DNA of 45,485 nucleotides, taken from an uncultured Verrucomicrobiales bacterium (GTDB taxonomy: Bacteria > Verrucomicrobiota > Verrucomicrobiia > Verrucomicrobiales > Akkermansiaceae). How positions within the stretch are numbered: position 1 is the stretch's first letter; each line of letters begins with the position of its first letter. A program made the position numbers and the translations under genes. Of this stretch, positions 41,901 to 45,485 are shown one piece after another. The notes under the pieces are model-generated. The model ran no database searches and was not told the origin of the DNA. It worked only from the letters and a program-made list of their open reading frames with translations. The stretch spans positions 1 to 45,485 of the forward strand of contig CALCWC010000001.1 of the NCBI GenBank assembly GCA_937905985.1, written 5' to 3'.

Positions 41901-42139
41901 TGCGTTCCGTTCGGCACCGTTTGCCCCGGGTCGGCAAAGTCACTATACGTGTCCTGCCAGTGCTGGATGATGTTCGCAGCAGAGGCCGCCCAGCACATCG
42001 GGTCGTCCCCTTCCAATCCGGAGTCTTGGCAGAAGGTATATTTGCCCACGTCATATACGTTGCCGGAGACAACAGTCACCGCGGCCTGCGAGAGCAGGGT
42101 TCCCGCCAAGGCTAACAATACGGAGAGTGAAAATTTCAT
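38954..42139 (-). CDS. IdeS/Mac-like cysteine protease with Pmp-like repeats and PEP-CTERM anchor (5)
   Basis: A 1061-aa protein, the largest of the family. The ATG at 42139 gives the signal MKFSLSVLLALAGTLLSQAA; the promoter rules out the upstream frame. Protease: PMCWAASAANIIQHW with C49, SGHAISCWGYETQK with H221, and ILSDSDD with D247 and D249. From about residue 330 to 850 the stalk has many GGAI/GGAL/GGGI motifs alternating with FSQN, FDGN, FSNN and FSNNTA, the GGA[ILV] plus FxxN pattern of chlamydial polymorphic membrane proteins, an adhesin type known from the sister phylum. Anchor: VPEPATGTLGLLALAALAA, RRRKW. It should be displayed on the surface with the protease distal. The substrate is unknown. 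Confidence 0.88.
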   Translation of the reverse strand: MKFSLSVLLALAGTLLSQAAVTVVSGNVYDVGKYTFCQDSGLEGDDPMCWAASAANIIQHWQDTYSDFADPGQTVPNGTQGNNYIYPRGTGELKVYQQILQDWELSSGVPYNPITWWMKGPSMDGMSPGWCYYPSRGLKLNYPSGSPAPAAYYKKLFGSAMPKYATGLQNAPFYSLQIDKFGKESTSPKLADIRTTLLEAFEVQGQAVSLLVQGVGSTSGHAISCWGYETQKDAQGKEVITSLILSDSDDRKFGTFIVNLSQAADGTATIQTDRYNSWYHGDYAIKDVVYIVTPDTTPEAIGKYAAGTTVATARAPQTKIEDLSEPILSSCCLTKSVDTTSRVTIGGGTDDHGADVAVVFTTADDAAISIHDDTDEGALLTVADGGMALLYGGLSLQGKEEREVQGAEVLGHLYIHGGKVDIEACHTTNTAGAALHGGVLDDTYGIFTTDGLYATSYIEVRHAGSVSIHDNASEVSSDTFIGGGAVSAEDSFSFRDNESVVINDNSIRGYFVYGGGAFARMEATLSGNTELEMSGNKVVSSSCIAEGGALAAMFTNVCGNGDVSFTKNEAWGDNNGEYAALYPDPATGEYTYGANGRGGAIAVTFPSAISDTSGKYKPAELLMDGNGRVTFSQNLAEASFSDTISYNANASGGALYVGNLLRQTGEPVGAVASISGNTAGVLFDGNQALADSYRLQKWGGAANGVARGGAAYVAEQASLSIDSNTGGVTFSNNVAEGSEIAQGGGIYNAGKLQITHNDAVEFSNNTAKEGSHIYNETGATAEIAWNGKVLFSGASVEDSTVVNKGKMFLAAGQGKEIQFHNTMLDTTQGTLTLGSDASDNVNNTTLAFTADNTAATPAARTAVSSRSGLAADLSGLSLSVDTIVSGAGKDVYLDNVAVATNTDLEMQDMTLGTNVQLAETAAGHTLTLSNVEIDLSGASLTSTANGQGGRDYVFDLRGMLSGSVTLSKVAFDAGSLLGEDIDFINKDRVCMMFGDAAYLPDKSDGITISMVGSGGSTKTYDYASTTGGNVYFGGYFEVPEPATGTLGLLALAALAARRRKW

Positions 42140-42153
42140 ATTTCTTAAGCAGC

Positions 42154-42182
42154 ATTCTACACAAAACCCCATCGCAGGGCAA
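42154..42182 (-). promoter_or_regulatory. Promoter of protease gene (5)
   Basis: Minus strand TTGCCC (42182-42177), a 17-bp spacer and TAGAAT (42159-42154). Leader about 10 nt. Confidence 0.7.
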
Positions 42183-42263
42183 GCAGATTTTTCGCGCCCC
42201 ACATGTGGCGCACATGTGTGTCCCTAAGAAATGTGCCTGCAAATTCCCACTACCATTTTGAAA

Positions 42264-42292
42264 TTGACATGCGGAGCGGAATGGTGGAGAAT
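42264..42292 (+). promoter_or_regulatory. Promoter of protease gene (6), -10 box at the ATG
   Basis: TTGACA (42264-42269), a 17-bp spacer and GAGAAT (42287-42292); the ATG at 42298 is 5 nt further on. Confidence 0.55.
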
Positions 42293-42297
42293 ATAGT

Positions 42298-44496
42298 ATG
42301 CGTTTGCCGAGGTTTATTTTGAGGGGATTGACGCCGTTGGCGGCGGCACTGTCGCTGGGCACGGCGGCGGAAAGCACATCCACCACCTATCTGGCGCCGG
42401 GGGTGAATGTGAAAGACATCAAGGCCTCCACGCGGTTCTACGATGTTGGCAAGGGAGCCTTCTACTGGAACAGCCACCTGACGGAAACGGAGAAGCTGTA
42501 CAACCTCACGGGGGATTTTTCCTTCATGGGCGAGCTGAAGAAGTATGTCCAGCAAACGCATTTCTCCCCGGAAGCGTTCTATGGTCTGGAACGCGACAAG
42601 AACACCTGCTGGTACAATGCGGGGTCCAACGCCATCCAATACTGGCAGGACTGCTACGCGCCGTTCTACAGGCGGGAAAATCAATCGGGCGCTCTGCCGC
42701 AGGGCCTCACCTACAACAGGGACAACCTGGAAGTGCTGGCCGGCACCCAAAGCCTGCGGGTGAATATGGCGTTCTACGACACTTGGGACGACTTGGGGGG
42801 TGCCGCCACCGATGCCTTCGACTGGTACCTGAGCGGCAACTCCGAAAAAACCGGCAGCGGCGGATACTTCCAAGAATACTTCGGCTACGGCAGCCAGGCC
42901 GGCAGCAGCTGCGGCATATACTCGTCACCGGGCGTGATAAGCATGGACAAGGTGACATCGGGCATCCTCGAGTCGTTCGGCCTGGAACGGCAGGAAGGCG
43001 GCACCCTGAAGCCCGTGGAGCCGGGGCTCATACCCACGCTCTCTGCCGGCAACAACGCCGCCGCACACGCCCTCACCTGCTACGGTTTCACCCTGGGGGC
43101 GGACGGCATGGTGAATTCCCTCTACATCGCGGATTCAGATGATGCACAGTACCGCATCGAACAGGTATACTTGAAGGTGGAGGGAACCGCAGGCAACGAG
43201 CGCCTGCTCATGTTCGCGGACGAGGCGTGCTCCCGGTACTGGAACATGGACGGCCTCTTCAAGTGGGGAATCACGGGCATCTACCACATCAACACACCCG
43301 ACGAGCTGAAAACGCTGTACTGCAAATTCCACGACGCGGAAAGACCGATGGAGTGGACCGGAGAAACCGAATACTGGTCCACCGACACCACGCTCGGGTG
43401 GGACGTGGAAATCGATGGCGAGACCTACATCAGCGGATTCGAGAACGGGCGCATCGTACAGTTCACGGACAAGGCGGAGGTGTTCGACGTCACCGTGGAG
43501 GGCGAGCTCGAGGCCAAGAGCATGCAGGTGACGAACGACAACCACGACTACAAGTTCACGGGCGCAGAGGGAGCCTCCCTGAAGCTCGGCACGCTGAATA
43601 AAAGCGGCGGGGGCGCGCTTGATTTCTACGGGTTCGCCATTACGGCGGAAAGCCTGCGCCTGAACTATGGCACCATCTCCCTGAACGACGGGGCGTCCCT
43701 GGAAATCACCGACACGGTGCGCGTGGAAGGCGGGTCCATCTCCAACACGGCGGATACGGAATACTGCACGGATAGCAGGGAATACACCATCTCCAACGCC
43801 ACGGTCACCGTGCTGGGCAAGGGCGAAACCACGCTGCGCAACACGCTTGACAACGTGCAGCTCGTGAACGATGGCAGCGGCGCGCTGACGGTGGACAGCG
43901 ATATCACCGGGCGCTTCTCCATGGAAGCGCTCGACGGCAACATCACCTTCCTCAACCGCGGAGCGGGAATCACCGTGCAGGAGCTGTCGCTGGCGGCGGA
44001 GCAAACCATCAGCGTGTACAGCGGGGGCGAGATTTCAGAGGATGCAGAAACCGACGTGATTGTCACGGGCAGGCTCACCGCCGGAAAGGATGCCAAGCTG
44101 ATTGCCAACCTCACGCTGGACGAGGGTGCCAAGCTGGATCTCTCCGGCACAGATGCCAGGGGCCTCACGCTCGGCTCATCCCTCACCCTCAACCCCGGCA
44201 TGAGCCTCTCACAGGAGGATATGGATCTCATCGCCAAGATGTCCAGGCAAGACACCTACACCCTATTCTCCGGCGTGGACGAACTCACCCTCGCCGATTC
44301 GGACTCCACTACCTGGAAGGAACCCATGAGCGTGGACGCCAAGAACTGGTTCACAGGATTCGAACCCATGCAATACTACATCTGCTACGACGGCTCCAAC
44401 GTGGGCATCCGCTGCGTTCCCCTCCCGGAACCCGCCACAAGCACACTCTCCATGCTTGCGCTCTGCGCGCTGGCAGCGCGCAGAAGACGCAAGTGA
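42298..44496 (+). CDS. IdeS/Mac-like cysteine protease with PEP-CTERM anchor (6)
   Basis: A 732-aa protein, divergent from the gene at 38954 with 158 bp between them. Signal peptide MRLPRFILRGLTPLAAALSL. It is the most diverged family member: RFYDVGKG (46-53) matches GWYD of IdeS, the nucleophile region is NTCWYNAGSNAIQYWQD (C104; the two Ala after CW are replaced by Tyr-Asn), the His lies in AAAHALTCYGFTLGADG (H257), and YIADSDD gives D279 and D281. An insertion of about 40 residues precedes the Cys region compared with the other copies. The stalk (about 370-690) has beta repeats (LEAKSMQVTNDNHDYKFTGA, LNYGTISLNDGASLEITD). Anchor: PEPATSTLSMLALCALAA, RRRRK. The product is probably surface-displayed. 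Confidence 0.87.
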   Translation: MRLPRFILRGLTPLAAALSLGTAAESTSTTYLAPGVNVKDIKASTRFYDVGKGAFYWNSHLTETEKLYNLTGDFSFMGELKKYVQQTHFSPEAFYGLERDKNTCWYNAGSNAIQYWQDCYAPFYRRENQSGALPQGLTYNRDNLEVLAGTQSLRVNMAFYDTWDDLGGAATDAFDWYLSGNSEKTGSGGYFQEYFGYGSQAGSSCGIYSSPGVISMDKVTSGILESFGLERQEGGTLKPVEPGLIPTLSAGNNAAAHALTCYGFTLGADGMVNSLYIADSDDAQYRIEQVYLKVEGTAGNERLLMFADEACSRYWNMDGLFKWGITGIYHINTPDELKTLYCKFHDAERPMEWTGETEYWSTDTTLGWDVEIDGETYISGFENGRIVQFTDKAEVFDVTVEGELEAKSMQVTNDNHDYKFTGAEGASLKLGTLNKSGGGALDFYGFAITAESLRLNYGTISLNDGASLEITDTVRVEGGSISNTADTEYCTDSREYTISNATVTVLGKGETTLRNTLDNVQLVNDGSGALTVDSDITGRFSMEALDGNITFLNRGAGITVQELSLAAEQTISVYSGGEISEDAETDVIVTGRLTAGKDAKLIANLTLDEGAKLDLSGTDARGLTLGSSLTLNPGMSLSQEDMDLIAKMSRQDTYTLFSGVDELTLADSDSTTWKEPMSVDAKNWFTGFEPMQYYICYDGSNVGIRCVPLPEPATSTLSMLALCALAARRRRK

Positions 44497-44550
44497 GATG
44501 TACAATGTACAATGTGTACAAATCATAAGTTAGGCGGCTTCGCCGCGAAG
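44497..44550 (+). repeat. TACAATG-type post-stop repeat, copy 3
   Basis: This begins 1 nt after the TGA: ATGTACAATG units, GTGTACAAATCATAAG, TTAGGCGGC and a GCGGC-TTC-GCCGC hairpin. It is nearly the same as copy 1, which also follows a PEP-CTERM gene. Confidence 0.7.
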
Positions 44551-44556
44551 GTTATC

Positions 44557-44592
44557 AAGGCGCATCTGGAGGAACTCCAGATGCGCCTTTTG
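44557..44592 (+). terminator. Strong terminator after protease gene (6)
   Basis: A perfect 15-bp stem (AAGGCGCATCTGGAG at 44557-44571 with its complement at 44575-44589) with a GAA loop, then TTTTG. Confidence 0.9.
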
Positions 44593-44822
44593 CCGGGGCG
44601 AGGGAACAGGCGTATGGGGTTGCGCACGCCCACACCAACGAATGTGGTTGGTTGCGCACGCGGACCGTGAATCCGCCCCGCCGCTTTGCGGCGGGACTCC
44701 GTGCCGAACATATCAACGTGGTCACCCCACGGGCTTCCACCCGTGGCTAACCTTGAGTCGCCATCGGGATGGCTCCAATAGAGCCGCGCGCAAAGCGCGC
44801 GGAGGTTGGAGGAAAGGTGTGT
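44593..44822. repeat. REP-like palindromes upstream of the transposase
   Basis: Successive GC-rich hairpins: CCCGCCGC-TTT-GCGGCGGG (44677-44695), CCACGGG with CCCGTGG (44727-44746) and CCGCGCGC-AAA-GCGCGCGG (44784-44802). GGTTGCGCACGC occurs twice (44614 and 44650 area). Between them GGCTAACCTTGAG resembles GGCTAACTTTGAG on the other side of the transposase. No gene seen here. Confidence 0.6.
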
Positions 44823-44851
44823 TTGACAAAGAGCCCTCGTTTTGTTAGGAT
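44823..44851 (+). promoter_or_regulatory. Promoter of the transposase gene, -10 box near the ATG
   Basis: TTGACA (44823-44828), a 17-bp spacer and TAGGAT (44846-44851); the ATG at 44860 is 8 nt further on. Confidence 0.75.
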
Positions 44852-44859
44852 TCCTGTTT

Positions 44860-45306
44860 ATGGGCCATACATACTCCATCAATAATGCACACGTGGTTTT
44901 CCACACGGGAAGGCGGATTATCCGGGAAACCGAGCTTGATCGTTTGCATGCATATATCGCCACCCTGGCCCGCGACTACAGGGTGCGGCAGGTGTTGGTG
45001 GGCGGCACGGCGGACCACATCCACCTGCTGGGTGATTTCCCGTTGGACAAGGCACCGGCCGATGTGATGTGCGCCATCAAGGCCAATTCCTCACGCTGGA
45101 TCAAGGGCATGCACAGCTGTTATGCGGATTTTTCATGGCAGCAGGGCTACGGCTATTTTGCCGTGAGCGCATCCATCCGCCCGCTGGTGGTGCACTACAT
45201 TGAAAACCAAGCCGTTCACCATCTTAATGAGAGCGCGGCGCGTGAATACGAGCGCATGAAACATCTGCATGAAATCGCCGCCTATGGGGAAGCCTACAAG
45301 GTGTGA
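44860..45306 (+). CDS. IS200/REP-associated tyrosine transposase (RAYT-like)
   Basis: A 148-aa Y1 transposase. It has the HUH metal motif in GTADHIHLLGDF (His-Ile-His), the helix SSRWIKGMH, the conserved WQQGYGYFAVSAS strand and the catalytic Tyr in VVHYIENQAVHH. Length and these motifs fit the IS200-like superfamily. It is flanked by palindromic repeats rather than by a second ORF or clear terminal ends, which fits the REP-associated class; such enzymes process single-stranded REP sequences. A start at 44842 is possible, but the promoter favours the ATG at 44860. Confidence 0.88.
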   Translation: MGHTYSINNAHVVFHTGRRIIRETELDRLHAYIATLARDYRVRQVLVGGTADHIHLLGDFPLDKAPADVMCAIKANSSRWIKGMHSCYADFSWQQGYGYFAVSASIRPLVVHYIENQAVHHLNESAAREYERMKHLHEIAAYGEAYKV

Positions 45307-45485
45307 ACATCCCCTGTTCCCCTGCGCCCTTTGGGCGCACCTCCTCACCCCGCGCCTGGCCTGTCTCGGCGTCCTGTCTCGGCGTAGCCCCACCGGGGCG
45401 TAGACGGAAGCCTTGGCGAAGACGGACGCGGCTAACTTTGAGCCATGAAATGGCGACCAGACCGGTAGCCCAACCCGAGAGGGTT
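45307..45485. repeat. REP-like palindromes downstream of the transposase
   Basis: GCGCCC-TTT-GGGCGC (45324-45338), two tandem copies of CTGTCTCGGCGT (45361-45386), an AGCCCCACCGGGGCG hairpin and GGCTAACTTTGAG near 45431. The last palindrome (CCCAACCCGAGAGGGTT) is cut by the window edge. Confidence 0.6.

Noticed and set aside
44860..45306. A complete IS200/IS605 element
   Set aside because: No tnpB and no clear left/right end hairpins bounding a unit were seen; the REP-associated type explains the flanks better.
1..45485. CRISPR array, rRNA or tRNA genes
   Set aside because: No regularly spaced direct repeats with unique spacers were seen, and no tRNA-like T-arm/CCA pattern or rRNA signature was found on either strand.

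Overview
The window (about 45.5 kb, GC-rich) looks like a chromosomal segment of a Verrucomicrobiota bacterium close to Akkermansia. Nine proteins end in the PEP-CTERM signal in the form this group uses (PEPxTxTL, a Leu/Ala-rich membrane segment, then ARRRRK). It also encodes a secreted GH20 hexosaminidase, LptD, PilT and outer-membrane barrels, and at least one protein with chlamydial Pmp-like repeats. Promoters are easy to read: TTGACN, a 17-18 bp spacer, then TAGAAT, TATACT or a close variant. Most start codons have no Shine-Dalgarno sequence. The organism assignment is inference from these features, without any database search.

Layout. 1-8 kb: a truncated autotransporter-like PEP-CTERM protein, three paralogous GG-repeat PEP-CTERM proteins, a small beta-barrel, a small HTH protein and an ankyrin protein. 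8-16.6 kb: four consecutive IdeS/Mac-like (C66-type) cysteine proteases, two of them a head-to-head pair with a shared operator-like box and a 220-bp perfect inverted repeat. 16.6-20.8 kb: a periplasmic protein of unknown function, three tandem thioredoxin-like proteins and two small lipoproteins. 20.9-26.1 kb: rpoN coupled to an oligopeptide-type ABC ATPase, a membrane protein and a GH20 enzyme. 26.2-32 kb: a minus-strand envelope operon with a two-domain acyltransferase of OlsF type, LptD and a NAD-synthetase-like protein that lacks the expected active-site motifs. 32.2-34.8 kb: two PilT-family ATPases. 35-39 kb: an isolated phage-tail-like protein and a PIN-domain protein. 39-44.5 kb: a second head-to-head pair of IdeS-like proteases. 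44.5-45.5 kb: a REP-associated (IS200-type) transposase among palindromic repeats.

Main finding: six IdeS-like protease genes lie in one 36-kb stretch. Five are built as signal peptide, N-terminal cysteine protease, beta-rich stalk and C-terminal PEP-CTERM anchor; the sixth lacks the anchor and is probably released. All keep the Cys and His. The Asp pair varies, and each member of one divergent pair has a different Asp replaced by Asn. This reads as a surface-displayed, diversifying set of proteases that may act on immunoglobulins or other host glycoproteins; the substrate is inference. Secondary findings are promoters whose -10 box sits 5-9 nt before the ATG (probable leaderless mRNAs), a TACAATG-type repeat placed directly after stop codons, the NadE-like probable pseudoenzyme, and the orphan phage tail gene.
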